Part shown: positions 11,778 to 25,098 of the stretch, one piece after another | How the letters are laid out: every line of letters starts with the position of its first letter | Position numbering within the stretch: position 1 is the stretch's first letter | NCBI GenBank assembly: GCA_964017145.1 | Contig: OZ024852.1 | Coordinates: 1,303,945-1,367,944, forward strand | From: Agrocybe praecox | Taxonomy: Eukaryota; Basidiomycota; Agaricomycetes; Agaricales; Agrocybaceae | DNA: 64,000 bases | Direction: 5' to 3' | The notes under the pieces: generated by a model | Told to the model about the DNA's origin: nothing | The model's database searches: none | What the model saw: the letters and a program-made list of their open reading frames with translations, nothing else | Made by a program: the position numbers and the translations under genes

Positions 11778-14098
11778 GGAGCAGATATATAAAGCCCTTA
11801 TACGCTATCAGTAATGAAGGCCCCTCAATGAATTAGATAAGTAAGCGACATACGCAAATAGAAAAGTTCGTAAATATTGTGGTGGTAGAAACTGCTCGAG
11901 ATCTTTGACTTTTGGGTAGTAGGCTTGCGCGAGTTGATCGATGATCAGTCTCACACCTGCAGTTTTAACCGTTCCACCATGCCCCCATTATTTACTGTAG
12001 TGTTTCCTTGAACATACCCAGCCAAATTCTTTATTTTGGCCTTGTAATTTAAATTTCTTTCATGGTATTGCACACCTATCCAGCTTTCTCGGCGCTGCCA
12101 AATGAGACATAGAAAGCTGGAGACCTACTGTCTGGGAATCAAATGGCTCATGAATTTCTTGATAAAGGCCTCTGCTAAATTCTAGCTGTGGCATATATTT
12201 CACGGTATTGTCGATTTCTTGCAAGAAAGAGGACGTGGAGATTTCAGACCACTCCTTTTCAATTTCATAGATATTTGTAAGTACGACACATCAGAAAGAA
12301 AAATAAGCGCCAATAGCATCACGTCTCATGCTAGGTGTATATGAGGAAGAACGACATCAGTTTTGTTCGGCATAAAGATAATAAACGTCTTACAACGCCT
12401 GCCGCTCGTGCTCTCTTCTGTTGTCTCGAAGCAGGACCTAGAATGAATGTAGAAGGAAGTCAATATGATGACAACTCTGGAAGAATGGGAAAGGGTACTC
12501 ACCGGGGCCGCCCACCCCGGAGCAACATCCCTGGGTTGTACCGAAGGAAAGATGAATTAATACTTATAACAGTTCGAGCATCCCGTATCTCTAGAAAGCT
12601 GCGGAAGCAGAGGGGTCAGGCGAGGGCGAAGACAAAGGCCGTCAGGTACAGCGCGACGCAGGCGCAAGAGAAAAGAGAGAGAATACGAAAGACACAGCCC
12701 CAGTCATCCAATGCCCTAGTTCAAGTCGCTAAACGTAATCGGGGAAATGAGAAGTCCAAATGTATCGCCTGAAGCTGAAATAAAGCTGCCACCAAAATAC
12801 AAAGAGTCGCATTTCCGGAAGTTCCTTTAGAAAAATTTGAAACTGGAGATGTTCGATATCTTCGGGAAGAGTAGAGATTCTTCTTGAACAATCTGTGGAA
12901 GGATCGAAGCATGGGGTTGCGTCCTTGAAGTTGGATTTGACTTCCGATGCGCATATAATGACACCCTACAGCAGAAAGTGACGCAGACAGAAAGGCACAG
13001 GATGAAATCACACCGAAGAAGTCGAAAGGCTTAATGATCGAAGATCTGTAACCGGGCCTGATTGAAATGATTACTTGAAGGTCTGAGATGGCGTGCTGAA
13101 ACTGTTGAGCTTGGACGAGTTATCAAGTGGACGACGCTAGCTCAAAACAACGGGTCCCCCAGGTGTGTGAGTAAGCGAAGACGATGAAGAATAGCTGAGA
13201 GCTTGGCATTTCTGGACCTTGACGGAAAGGGTGAGCGAGGATGTCTGACCAACGCCAACGACGAGAATGCAAACGAGTCCATAGAGGGTTGTCAACGAGT
13301 CACCAGCCACGCGGCAGTAGGATCTACTTCGAATAAGTGTGCAAGGGGGCAACCTTATCTCTCATCAAGAAACAAGCACTCATTCTCGCATATCCTTAAA
13401 AGCCAACCCAATCCTTTGATGCAGACAGACCGAAGCAGACACAAAGCAGAACGCCTAATAGATTGTCAGCCTTTGAACAAAGATCGGGGAGAGCAGAAAG
13501 ACTCACATACACTTAGAGATCACTCAGTCTCATGCTCAGAGCAGATCAGAAGCAACGCAATGAAAGGCGGGACAATGAACGCGACTTAGCAACTCCAGAG
13601 TCCAGTGGCACCAGGTGGCGGGATCGGGAGACCATAAAGAGGAAGAAAATGTGCGCGCATTGAGGACAGGGGCGCATATACGAGCTCACAGGCGAGCAAG
13701 ACCAGCAAGGCGAGCAAGAAGAGGGAGGAGGAGGACAGGAAAGAAGGAGGCAGAGTGTTAACAAAAAGGGGGAGAATGGGGGCTGGTCATATAGAGCATG
13801 TCACGTGTCCGCGTGGTACCAGTGCCACCCAATGCCTTGTACAGCCACCCGTGTTGTTTTCTTTCATTCACCTTTTGAGGGATTTTTTTGACAATGCACT
13901 ATAATTCTCCATCCAGTGAGTGGCCCGATCTTACAATGCAATGTTTGGTTTTGACTAGTCAACCACATCATGACCCGACAAATGCACAAAGACCATGAGG
14001 TCACATAGAGATAATTAAACAAAGGAATAGTGAGTGGCATAAAAATTGTTACATGCGATGTCGTCCGTCCGTGCCATGATCTGGTATATTGAGTGCAA
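11778..14098. other. Intergenic region, one unresolved possible gene
   Basis: Holds the SINE-like fragment at 11885-11990 and several open stretches on both strands. On the minus strand, a CT-rich leader-like tract at about 13690-13745 is followed by an open segment (13352-13137) with a hydrophobic run LVCILVVGVG. That would suit an unspliced piece of a small membrane or secreted protein, but I could not assemble a full reading frame. On the plus strand, 12335-12772 is open and basic but matches no family. I do not call a gene. Confidence 0.35.
11885..11990 (-). repeat. SINE-like fragment with tRNA-like head
   Basis: Read on the minus strand it starts TGGGGGCATGGTGGAACGGT, near-identical to the head of the element at 23412, and continues through GGTGTGAGACTGATC and CAACTCGCGCAAGC. 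It then diverges before the B box. The 3' part (CAAAGATCTCGAGCAG) also occurs at about 10590-10612. Confidence 0.7.
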
Positions 14099-16727
14099 TT
14101 ACTCAAAAGGCATGCTTTCCACTGCTTCCGTTAGAGATTCCCAATTATTCGCGACATTCTCCGTGTATTCGTGCTCTTCACGAGCATAATTCTTGACTGC
14201 TTCAGTCAGCAATGCGTTTTCCCGATTGTGTAGAATTACTCGCAGCTCGTGCCACATGCTATGTTGGCAAAATTTCAGTTATATGCATACTCATAATTCG
14301 AAAGGAAATAATTTACCAGGCACGAATAAAGACCCGTCGATTGAGCTGAGCAGCGATTGTTGCCTGGTCCTTCTCAATCAAGGCTGCCAGCTTTTCCACC
14401 TCATCTTGCCAGTTTTCTTTCTGCGCAGCGCGGATACCGTCAAGCTTCACGGAAGTGGTTTCTATCCTCTTCTTCAAGCGCTCGACTTGATCGAGGGAAT
14501 ATCTATCATGTCGAACAAAGAGGTCACGAGTAGCAATATAGAGATCCCTCTGCGCCTAGAGGTATTCCTCAGGCATATAAACAATTAATAAATTTGCAAA
14601 ACTACCTTTAAGGCCTCGAGAGTGGTGTCCTGTAGAGTTCTTGCCTGGAAGAAAGTCAGAACAGGTATATATTGAGAATGAACAATAATTTTACCCGCAG
14701 TTCTGAAATTTCGGAATGTCTTTGGGTATGTGCAGCAAACTGACCAAGTCCCGACCTTACACCATTCGATAATTCACAGTCATCTCCCCTCCAACAAGTT
14801 TCGTTGGTCTCCATAACCACGCGCAGAGTGTTTGTCAGCCTTGCTAGATCTCCCTGATTATTATTGACCGGAATTGAAGCATTGAAGCCCAAGATCGATT
14901 GGGTTAGAGATCCGGTCATTGAAGCGGCAGTTGGTGAACCAGGGAGGTTAGGAGTCGTTGAAGAAAGAGAAAGTTCAGGTAATGTGAAGTGAGTCGGCAG
15001 AAAGGCTCGACGTAGAGCTTGTGTTCGTACCGCAGCTGCTTCGCGTCTCTTAATTATCCGCTCCGCGAGTATGCATATCCTTTGCCACTGTTCGATTAGC
15101 GGGGCTATCTTGCCGCGCACAACCCTGTTCAGAGACAAATCAGAATATGTTCAAAGGCAACCAGACAGTGACGGTTTCATACGCAAGCTTGTCTTCCAAA
15201 TCACTCGGAATTGTCATTTCTTCAATCCTGTCCACGCGTTTTGACGCAGATTCTTCGTCTAAAGAGACCGCTGTGCTCTTTCGCCATGTTTCGAAAGACG
15301 GCTCGGAAAGGAATACAGAGAGTACACCATCTTCTTTGATAACAGGGTGGTTTCTAATGTGCAATTTCAGAAAACACGATAGACGGATTACAGAAAGGAC
15401 GAACACAATAAAGTTGAGGGCTCTGGCCAGGCCTCGCCTGAAGCAGATAAAGTAAGATAAAGTAATTAGATAACAAGATTAGCGTTACCGTCTCTGCTCT
15501 ATGAACTGCTCATCGGCTATGATCCTGTCAGCTTAAACTGAATAGTAATATGACGCTCATATGACGCTCACCTCCAACTCGTTTGGGTGGTAAGGCAGGG
15601 AATAATCTGAATGGATAGCGACGAATAAGCACTTCCCATAGGTAGGAAAATTCTGAGTAACGACGAGCCACTGGGTTGGGCCTCCGCTAAGGACACTAAG
15701 TAATCTTCCTGTCGAGTGATGCTCAACGTTTGTACTCACGTCTGAATTAATTTCATACACAGTATAACGATTCAAGATAAATCCTTGCTGGCCCAAGATA
15801 GAGACCTTGATATTCTCCTGCTTCTTCCACCACTCATCAGGTAGTCCTGTTCCTGCTAGGTTAGAGGTTGTTCCGGCGGGTAAACCATCAATTGTGGCGC
15901 CAAAACCGCTACTGCCTCCAGCGGTGGCACCAGGCGGACTTGTAAAGCGTGGGTTTGTATTCCATGGATCTTCAGAGGAGTAAGCTGGGAGGGGTGCGCG
16001 AATGGTTGAGCTGGTATTATTTCTTCTGGTAGAAGGCGATATAGGCGGAATTGAAGACATCGTGGGTTGATATTGATCAAGATTGAGCATTGGCTCTGGG
16101 AGTGTATTCTGAGAAGACAAAGCGGCGACTTGTTCGATGCTAACATCTATGGTAGATAATAAGGACAAGATCAAATGGTGTAGGAATAAAACTTTTGAAA
16201 CCTTTTCCGGACTGTGCAAGCGCTACGAGTGCTAAAGCAACGAAGAATTCGAGTTTGGACACTCTTGGTCGCGAGCTTACCAGGTTGACAATCTTGGCAT
16301 GTCGATAAGCGACGCCTTTTCTCAATGATGACGGGACTCACCCTATCGATTGTACTAGCTGGAAGTGACGATGTGCTCAAAACGCGGGTGAGGGAGTTTA
16401 CTGAGGTTTCTCCGGTATTGGTGGGGTCGACCGCAGCATACGCTCGATGATATATCGAGGGGACTGTTGCGTCCGCTGGAATATGAGGTTGAACAAATGT
16501 TTCGAGGAAGCAGAAAGAAGAATAATGAGTTTACCTATCACTGCACTAAATACCGAAGCCGGGGCATGGGGCATGGGCGTCGGGGTCGGACTAGGTGCTG
16601 CACTCCATGGATCGAGCCCGTCGTCATAAACCGAACTCGACAACGGGTTGTCGTCTACAAAGCTACCTCCAAAGCCATTCGAGGTGCTTCCGACGTATCG
16701 CTGAGCGGGTCGGGGGGCGTTGAACAT
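14099..16727 (-). CDS. MVP1: Sorting nexin Mvp1 (PX-BAR)
   Basis: Twelve exons: 16727-16535, 16475-16342, 16292-16202, 16146-15740, 15686-15572, 15516-15489, 15437-15405, 15353-15183, 15124-14695, 14644-14606, 14555-14317 and 14258-14099. All joins keep frame, giving 679 residues. A disordered N-terminus (NAPRPAQRYVGS) is followed by an EH-like helical part at about 65-140. A PX domain at about 245-350 includes the phosphoinositide-binding RRYSEF and ALPPKRVG. A long alpha-helical BAR-type region covers about 400-679. Mvp1/SNX8 acts on endosomes in retrograde sorting and membrane tubule formation. Its promoter is the 314 bp to the PMT gene, which is on the same strand. Exons as short as 28 and 33 nt sit inside the PX domain. 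Confidence 0.92.
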
Positions 16728-17041
16728 TATAAGATAGGGTTTAGCACCACTGACGGTGCATAAACGGCTTGAGCTCGGTTGCTGATCGCCCTGCGGAGTC
16801 TATTACTGTATGGCTTTGTTGTCTGACATGATCAATGTTCCAACTCTACAATCAACTACCAGTAGACATGAGGATTTATTGTATAAAAGTTCACGACGTC
16901 CCTCAACTTTCACGTTCATTTCTCATCTCCTTTCATTAAGCTGCGTGGTCATCAGAAATAGTGTTTATATACAAGGGGTAATAATGGGTATTAAAGCGCG
17001 GCATGTACCCCTTCTCATCGATCCCAAAACCTCCCGATTAA
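16728..17041. other. Intergenic, MVP1 upstream region
   Basis: The 314 bp between the PMT stop and the MVP1 start. It must hold the PMT terminator and MVP1 promoter; I see no other feature. Confidence 0.5.
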
Positions 17042-19912
17042 TTACGCGTCCCCTGTCACCTTCGCTGCGAAGTGTAGGGTCCATGTGGAAAGTAATCTCT
17101 TGCTGTTGACTTGCTCACCAGTCAAACTGCAAAATATAAATTAACAAAAAAAACTGGATCTATGTTTCGAAAAGACTTACCCTGGTGTTCCATAAGTCAA
17201 GGGAGCAATGAAGACGAACATCAGGAACAGAACGAAGCTGAATCCAACAAGAATGACAGGACCCTTGATACCAATATCTGAGTACTGCGAAGGTCTTGCC
17301 TTGGTTTTGTTTCCCCACACTGAGATGGGGTAGTTGATAGTCTCGCTCAAGACAAAGTTGAGCACGGCTCCAGCGATGAGAGCTGAGGCGAGGTGCGAAG
17401 GAAGGTAGTGGTGAATAAAGAGCTGACGGTTCATCAAAAAGAAAGGAACATAGTGGACAGCCCAGATAAGGAGGAAAAAGCCAGTATTGTTCCACAGACG
17501 GTTACGAACAGCTATAAACGATTACTCAGTAATTACATTGGAAGCATACAAAGGGTAAACTCACGATCAGGAATTGGATCCATCCCTCTACGTCTTGCAA
17601 GAAGGTCGGCACCGAGAATGCCAACATAGATGGAAAGAGCAACGGTGCAAGTCCACCACCCGATGATGTTTCCAATCAAGTAGATCTGCTTCTTGGCATC
17701 GTTTTCAGTCCAAAAGCTGATACCGCTAAGTAGGAATGGCCAATTGATAGGGTTGCTGGCATATGGATGAGAAGCAGTCAATCCAGCATTGTGTTGCATC
17801 ATGAGGAGCTGTAATTCACCGAACTTCCTAAAGAAGTTCATGGACTTAGGAACTTTGACAGGTGTTTTTTCCTCTTCACGATCGGCCTCTTGAGCTATTG
17901 AATAATGTGGTTAGAAATGAATAAATTCAAGGTTTTATATTACTTACCTTCCAAGATGATATCGTCGACATACCACGTTGCGGTTTTCTCAACGGGGTTC
18001 TTGTTTCCGTTGATTTCTTGTTGTTTGAATGCCCAGTCAGGCAGCTGTTCCGCATGTGTCCACATGGAAACTTTCGTAGGAATGTGAACCAATCTGAAGT
18101 GACCAGACTTTGTCTTCCATGCCTCGTTCGGGCTACCGTTTACCAAGACCATCTGGAAAAGAGTGTCGTTGTGCCTCGAATGGTCATCCTTTGACCAGGT
18201 GGTAAATTCTTGATTGGTGGGCATCAAAGGGGACGCAACATCATGAGTAAGAAGGTGGCTTTGAGTGTTGACATGGAGAAGCTGAATAACATCCTCGTTG
18301 CGGACAATTCGCCCACGGCCCGTCTCAGGGAGCGCTTTGGTAGGAATAATCTTCCAGTTGTTGTTAGTATCGTTATGACCGTATCCAGTGACCTGTTGTC
18401 CTATTGACCGAAATAAGGGCAATGTTCACAAATATGATAGTGAGAAATCAGACCTTGACTGCTGACACGCCCGTCTGCATACGTCAAAGGGTACCGCTCG
18501 ATATGCGAGTGTAAAAACATTTTTGTGTCTTTATGTCTCAACGTGACCGTGTCATAATAGTGGATTTCTGTGATACAAGTTAGAACAAAACCACATATAG
18601 AAAAGCAGGGGAAATTAAACCTTTGCTATTAAGCAACATTTCATTGCCTGCCAAGGTCTCTTGGAACGCGGGACTCATAAAGCTGTCGCCAGGACCAGAC
18701 TGGGTGAGAACTGCAAAATGGACGTAGAAGAATGACAGGTAAAGGACGAAAGGTACAACGATGAGGCCGATAGCTCTTGCAGTAAAGTGCCGCCAGAAGT
18801 ATTCCTACATAACATGTAAGTGGGGTGTATTCTAGCGATAATGACGCAATTACCATAGTATGCCCCTCCTTCTTGTGGTCCAGTATGTTCCAGAGATCGA
18901 CAAGAACAGCAAGGCCAATAGCAGCTACAGTCAAAATACCGTTGACCTTGGAGCCCCAGGTGCATGCCATAAAGACGCCCGTAAGGACGAGCCAAGTCCA
19001 CCACTCAGTGGTGAACTCTCTAAAAACACATCATTAACAAAACAATCGGGAAAAATGCATTCATGAAAACTTACTTGTAGCGAAGTTTGCGGAAACGAAT
19101 GTAAGCATATATGGTGAGCGACATGAAAAAGATGAGTGTGGCATCCAAGAGAATTAAACGCGACTGAGCAATGTGGGCATTGTCTGAATAACCGAACGAA
19201 TGAGAGACGTTCGAAAAGATTGAATGGAATGACGAACCAAAGAGGATAAGAGCAGCAGAGAACGCAGCAATGACCGTGGAATAACCACTTTCTTTCATGA
19301 TGGCGTAAACAATTGGTACCGTGAGACTGCCTAGGATAGCTGGGAGAGCGCGCATGCCGACGAAGGGAACGTGATTCTTGGTGTAGCTGTCGCCAATGCT
19401 ATCGAAAGTGAATTCTCCGTCGAAACCAACAAACCAACCAGCTAGACCGAAAAGTAGTTTTGCCAAAGGAGGGTGAACATCGAAGTAATATTGACGCATG
19501 ATATAGTGCGACGCGAATTTTCCGAAGTGAACCTCATCGAAGCTAGCATAAAGATTGGTTTAACACACGCGTTGAAATTGTAATCAACAAGATTACACTT
19601 ACACGACCTGGTCAGGATGATTGATTTTGTAGAACCGCAGCGCAAAGGCAAGTGCAGTCAACGTTGCTACAACCACCGCGCTCCCTTTCTGGGATTCCAA
19701 TAGCAGTTCAATAGGATTTCTGTTTTTCTGAGAATGACAAAAACATATGAGTATCGGTGAGTTCAAGCTATTGACATCGAGCACATGGAAGAATCACCCA
19801 CGGGATTCTGGTAAATAACATCAACGTGCTCGTCATCTTGGGTACTTTCGTGTTCTATGTTTGCAGGTTCGGCATGTGTTTGCCTATGGCGAAGCGTTCC
19901 TTTGCCTGCCAT
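17042..19912 (-). CDS. Dolichyl-phosphate-mannose protein mannosyltransferase (PMT)
   Basis: Ten exons: 19912-19802, 19727-19603, 19542-19075, 19019-18854, 18804-18621, 18567-18454, 18400-17948, 17894-17565, 17511-17181 and 17126-17042. They give 788 residues. The N-terminal luminal loop has the FDEVHFG motif, with the acidic pair needed for catalysis, and DVHPPLAK. Membrane helices cover about 50-340. A MIR-type beta-trefoil lies at about 350-540 (LHSHIERYP, VTGYGHNDTN, LLHVNTQSHL, FRLVHIPTKV). The C-terminal helices start at about 580. The enzyme transfers mannose from Dol-P-Man to Ser/Thr of secretory proteins in the ER, starting O-mannosylation needed for cell walls. Segments such as VGMRALPAILGSLTVP look most like the Pmt4 class, but the subfamily is my judgement. 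Confidence 0.92.
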
Positions 19913-20450
19913 GACTGGGAGGGGTAGGAGAGAGATTTTGGGCAATAGCCACTAAGAAAGAATAAGATGGTGGAAGAAAGGTGTAGGCTGGCTCAGAGTA
20001 TTTCGTCCCTTGCCACGAATGAACCTTACGTAATAACCACGTCGCGTCTCACCGACGGGTAACTCCGAAGAATAAACGAAGATTGTCAAAAGAGTGTCCT
20101 TGTCCAGACTCAACTCTGTACTCAACACTCATCTTCCGGTGAGTTCCAAAATCATGGTTCTAATGACCTAAATTTACAAAACCATACTGCACTCACACCG
20201 CAACCATTCCGCAAAGAAACTTCGTAGTATTCAATGAGTCGAGTATCGTGACTTGTCCCAAGCCCCCCGAGTAGTACAGTGACATCCAAAATTGATGCAG
20301 TTCGCCACATTTAATGAACATTGGCAGAGAAGGACATGGTGCGTCGTCCGTGCAATCTCATTGTAAGTTCGCTCATCGTTTTATTATAAATATTATGGAT
20401 TATGGATTATTAATGTCCGAGTCGCCTTTTAAAGGGGCATAACAATAAAG
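19913..20450. other. Intergenic, PMT upstream region
   Basis: Contains the presumed PMT promoter and the 3' flank of membrane protein 1. AT-rich short repeats (ATTATGGATT twice near 20393-20410) are the only pattern seen. Confidence 0.5.
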
Positions 20451-21726
20451 CTACGGTGTTATTGGTTGTAAGGTCGTTATTCCTATTTCAGCGGATGGTG
20501 TGCTGTTGGAAGACGGCCATTGTTGATAGCTGTCAAAAAGATTGCTGTGGTCAATCGTGAATTGTGTTAACGACAAAGTGGTTGGATTTGACTGAGATAT
20601 TGTCCTGGTCCGATCAGATAGATGCCTCCGAGCGTTGTATAGCATCGAGAAGGCTACAGCGAAGTTGCACGCCAAAATTGATACTCCAATCTTGAAAGGT
20701 ATAGAACCTGCATTAGGTGCACGTTCTTTAATTAACTGTAAGTGGCCAATACACGCACCTGAAAATTGCCTGACTTATTCATAAGGGTTGCCCTCGCTGG
20801 ATTCCAGGTATGAGGACCGTATATAAGGATGGTGCACGCAATGGTGGCTAATGACATAAGGGTACTGCCTATGAAACCAGCTAGGACTAGACGTCGTTGT
20901 TTCAAGTCAAGCCGCACATGCAATAAACTGTAAACAGGGGTCGCGAATATAATCGCATCTGTAAGCAATGTCGCTGTAAGGTAAAGATTGAATTCTTCTG
21001 CTGACTGTCCAGAAAAGAGAATAAATATACCCGCCGTCACTGATATCCGCGTGGTCCAGTTCCAACGACAAAAGGCTGCTGTTCCATCCTCCGTTAAATG
21101 CATTTTCGAATAACAGATTACCGAGTACAATATGCTCAAAGAGACGAAGAAGAAGAAGAAAAGACAGGCCATCATGATAGCGAAACTGCGTATCATATCT
21201 CCGGGCGCAAATATTCTCGCAATCGTGAGCGCCAAACTGATGCGCGATGACCTAGGTTATAAAGAGTATCATACAGTAAGTAAGGACCATACGCATTGAT
21301 ACTGGAGAATTTCTCACCAGGTTGAAACAAATCCGAACTGGAGTCCTAGGACATGCCTAGCTAATAATGATGTCGGGGAGTTGATGCCCGTGGACCCTTG
21401 AAAGCAAAAAAAGTCATCTCCGCTGCTACATATTTAACAAGCATACAACAATACCCTGAGGTGTGTAAGATAGCCACACCAATGGAAGATACCCCAGATC
21501 AAAAGCGGCGCATACAGCGACAGCATAATCATCCCACCATAGGCGTTTCGCCAGATTTCGAGAGTGTAATCTTGAAGCGGTTAACAAGATACCAAACACA
21601 TGAAGAAGTGTGAACAAGACTTATGATAATAAAGGCTTTCTGTTAGATAATATACAAAGCAAGGAGAAATACAGGAAAGGACATACTATCCAGTGAGAGA
21701 CTCAGGGAAAAGCTGACTTTGGCCAT
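20451..21726 (-). CDS. Multi-pass membrane protein 1, fungal rhodopsin-like fold
   Basis: Five exons: 21726-21687, 21619-21455, 21396-21318, 21251-20759 and 20690-20451, giving 338 residues. About seven hydrophobic helices are followed by a polar tail rich in Ser/Thr. The first loop carries RLWWDDYAV, the W-D-D-Y signature of a large fungal family of integral membrane proteins with receptor-like topology. The start ATG at 21726 and the acceptor before IGVSILACN were chosen because they are the only choices keeping frame with the paralogue at 28616-30020. Function unknown; a chemosensory or receptor role is speculation. Confidence 0.75.
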
Positions 21727-23411
21727 TTGGCCCAGCAGATATCAGTTCTCCCATGATATATATATGTTTAACATTCAAGGGTCGCCAGTCAACCTAACCA
21801 TCTCGGAAGTAATAAATGTTTGCACTCTTTGTATTGCAGCGTTTCTTCAGGGGCTTGGACGTTATTCTGAAAATAGATGATTGGTGGGGAAGAAAGGAGA
21901 ATGGGGGATGTCAGCCATTGGAAAAACTCTAATAGACTCTAATAGGTACAATGACGCCAAGAGAACATTGTGACTTCCCTGAGTCTGGAAACGCACTGTT
22001 AACGGTTTCTAATGTCCCTTTTGGAAGAGGCTGGAACAAAAGCAGTCCGGAGTAATATGTTTAAACAGCTATCTAAATCTATTGAATTCTCAGGTCTCAG
22101 GCTTGTACAGCAAGCTGCAATAGTTAAAAAATGGGCAAGCATACATAAGCTCCAGACTGCCAATGGCAGAGGTTATGTACTAAGTTATGTTGAATATATT
22201 AATGCAAGTTTAAACAAGCGCTGAAGTTTCCTTGAAACCCCCGACAGAGCCTCGGATCGGCGTAGATAGGAACCCGAGATGGGCTAGCACATAAACCGCG
22301 GTTCGTCATCTTATGGAGGAAAGAATTTGGCACGGTAACATCTGGTAACATACCATGAGATACGCGGCGTATTATTTGCGTTTTTCTTGGCATAAGTGTG
22401 GATGTGACGTCATATGTAGGATATCCGATATCATGTCGATGAACTCGAGTACAGGGTCTCTTCTTTTCTGACATTGTGAGCCTGAACTTCAGATATGTTA
22501 CTGGGGTTCATGATTATTTTTATAAGGTCTGTTGTCACTAACCAGCATGTACATGGCAACATATTTGTGCACTGCCTGGGCAGCGCTTTTACTAGTATTA
22601 TAATTGGCATAGCAAGATACGTACGAGACCACCGTAAGTAAGGTATGTACCGCATCTGGCAGCCATGGCCGGGCCCAAGGCTGCGGTACATGCATGCCTC
22701 GAGACGGTCCGCAAATCGCGTGCCTGTGGTTACTAGCCAGGGAGGTTTTACAACCTCTAAATCCCATACAGCGGTTATTGTATTGGGACAAACCCAACCA
22801 AGCCAAATGCAAGTTATCGTCCAGGTTGATTGTAAACCATAGAAACTGTGAGACGCATTGGAATACCAATTACTATGGTATTAGAAATTTCTGCTTCTGC
22901 TTGGATTCATTTGAAGGTCAAAATGAGTATGAGGCGTTCAATTGAAAGGGTGGCACTACAGTGTAAAAATAGTGTATTTGACGCGTACATTTCGTGTTTT
23001 AAAGAGCAAATTTCTAATAGTTTAGTGCTTCTTCTTTAATTGCTGTACCTGCTCCCATAGAAATAGGCTAAAAGGCTAAACTCAAAAGCAAACAAACGGC
23101 CCGAGAATTGAAGTAGTCGGCGAACTCGGAGCAAGAAAGCGCCACTCTTGGAAATTGGGTCACCCTTTAGCTTGAGATTTGCCCATTATGTTTAAATTAG
23201 CATTGAAATATTGACGCGTAAGCTTGCCCACGAAAGCTCCAGGAGTGAGATTTACGCGTCACTAATGGCAGTCGATCGAGAACTTAAACTTAGGATATGG
23301 ATAAGTGTTTTCGTACTTTCAACAGGGCCAAAATCAATAAAACGGGCTATAACGAAAGACGAAGTGAATGGAAGAATGGGCTATGTTCAAGGAAACACTA
23401 TAGTAAAGAAT
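21727..23411. other. Intergenic region without a recognised gene
   Basis: Open stretches of 60-120 codons occur on both strands (for example about 22012-22224 plus and 22498-22869 minus), but none resembles a family or joins to neighbours. Likely the upstream region of membrane protein 1 plus decayed repeat material. Confidence 0.4.
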
Positions 23412-23690
23412 GGGGGCATGGTGGAACGGTTAAAACTGCAGGTGTGGGACTGATCAACTCGCGCAAGCTTGCTGGTTCGAACCATTGTGCCCCCAAAAAA
23501 ATTCGGATAACGCACACTTGACTGTGAGACCGTGAGGATATAAAGAAGCGTCCAGGCCTGTCAAAGTGAAAATGAATCTGAAGTAGATAGAATCGAAACG
23601 TCAGAGAAAAGCGATCATGTTCCAGTACTCAGACCAACGAACGCGAAGTATAGTGCTCGGTTGGAGTCGGAACTGGTCCCTTTTTGCATT
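23412..23690 (+). mobile_element. SINE-like element with tRNA-like head, copy 2
   Basis: The head at 23412-23494 has a 7-bp acceptor-like stem (GGGGGCA with TGCCCCC), an A-box-like TGGTGGAACGGTTAA and a B box GGTTCGAACC. It is followed by an A-run and a body of about 190 bp ending GGTCCCTTTTTGCA. The T-arm pairs poorly, so it is a tRNA relic, not a working gene. The body recurs at 10701-10919 and 37035-37235, and the head at 11885-11990. Polymerase III promoter boxes plus a dispersed body are the hallmark of a tRNA-derived SINE; terminal duplications were not found. It lies about 105 bp past the stop codon of the minus-strand FPP-synthase gene, antisense to it. Confidence 0.7.
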
Positions 23691-23795
23691 CAATTCTGAT
23701 TAACTTGCGTTCATATCTTCTTGGAGAACAGATGAATTCTATATCATGCTAATATCCTTTACTTTTATCTAAACTAATATATCCGTCATTTACAT

Positions 23796-25098
23796 TTACT
23801 TGCTCCTCTTGTAGATCTTCCCCAAGAAACTGTTAAACACATCCCTCTTCAACCCTCCAGGAATCTCAACAATCTCGCCAATCTTCTGCCTGAGTTCACC
23901 AACCACCTTCTCCTCGTACGCAGCATACACGTCGCGGATCTTGAGCTCCTCAAAAAGCTCCTTCACCCTCTTCTCCTTCTCAGCGTCCTTCCTGCCGTAG
24001 TTCTCGTCGAGCACCTTGCGCTGCTCCGCGTTCGCTAGCCGGATAGCAGTGTTCACCACCCATGAGCACTTGTTGTCGACGATGTCCGTTCCGATTTTTC
24101 CAATCTGCTCTGGGGTGCCAGAGAAGTCGAGGAAGTCGTCTTGGATTTGGAAGTATTCGCCGAGAGGGATGAGGATTGAGTTCGAAACTTCGTAGGGATG
24201 GACAGTCGCCCCTGATGGGAGGGTGTAGGAGGAGGGGATCTTGGAAACGAGCAGCGCGCATGCGACGGGGAGGTAGAAGGAATAGTACGCTGTTTTGTAG
24301 ATCACGATCAAGCGATGTCTGTAGTAGAAAGGAAAAAAGGTGTGTTAGTGAAATTACGATTCATTGTATACATACGCGAAACGGATAATTTTAGATTGGT
24401 GATAGATGGAGGGGACGTACCTCTCTAAGGAGAATTTGTTCAGATCGACGTTATCCTCGGGGGCGGTGATGAGATCAATGAGCTGGCCCATTTCGGTCTG
24501 GTATGTCGTCTCGTGGAAGACATCGAGGAGGTCGGCATAGTATGGCTCGGAACGGAAGTGGACTTTGAGGAGGCGGTAGATGGCACCTTCGAGCATGAAG
24601 GAGTCGTTGATCGCGATAAGGCTCACTTCGGGGATGCGATACCAGCAGGGCTGGCCACGACGCGTAATGGATGAGTCCATGATGTCGTCTGAGACGAGGA
24701 AGTAGGCTTGTAGCTATGAGATCGTAATGAGACGCGTTGGGATAGATAAAAAGGGTGCGATTGAGGACATACGAGCTCGATGCACCATCCAAGGAGAGCA
24801 GATTTGAAGTATTCTTCTTCGTTGAGGGGTTCACCCTTGAGGATCTCGACGGTGTCTACGACGGACATGCCGCGGTTGAGCTTTCCGCCTGGGACATTGT
24901 AGTTCAAGCTCTACGTTGCAAAAAGGATCGTATCTGTCTTGGTGTTTGTAGGAGATGAGGACATACGTTGCGATACCACTCGATAGCTTCCTTGGGCATG
25001 CCCTGAGCAGCGAAGTGCTCGATGAGTTCATCCCTGATCTTATCGAAGACGGCCTCGAATTTGGCCCGGCGTGCTGCTTTGTTCTCTGCTGAAGACAT
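23796..25098 (-). CDS. ERG20: Farnesyl diphosphate synthase, copy 1
   Basis: Four exons: 25098-24967, 24910-24773, 24713-24421 and 24318-23796, giving 361 residues. It is a complete short-chain prenyl transferase. The first Asp-rich motif DDIMD is at 99-103, the second DDFLD at 248-252, with GGKLNRG and YQTEMGQ also present. The two residues four and five places before the first motif are Tyr94 and Phe95; bulky aromatics here stop chain growth at C15, so the expected product is farnesyl diphosphate. It feeds sterols, dolichol, haem A and prenylation. Exon 1 and exon 2 lengths match those of copy 2 exactly. The last exon is nearly identical to that of copy 2, unlike the rest of the gene. Confidence 0.93.

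Noticed and set aside
23412..23494. A candidate functional tRNA gene
   Set aside because: Acceptor pairing and A/B boxes are present, but the T and anticodon arms do not pair, and the same head occurs elsewhere attached to a repeat body.
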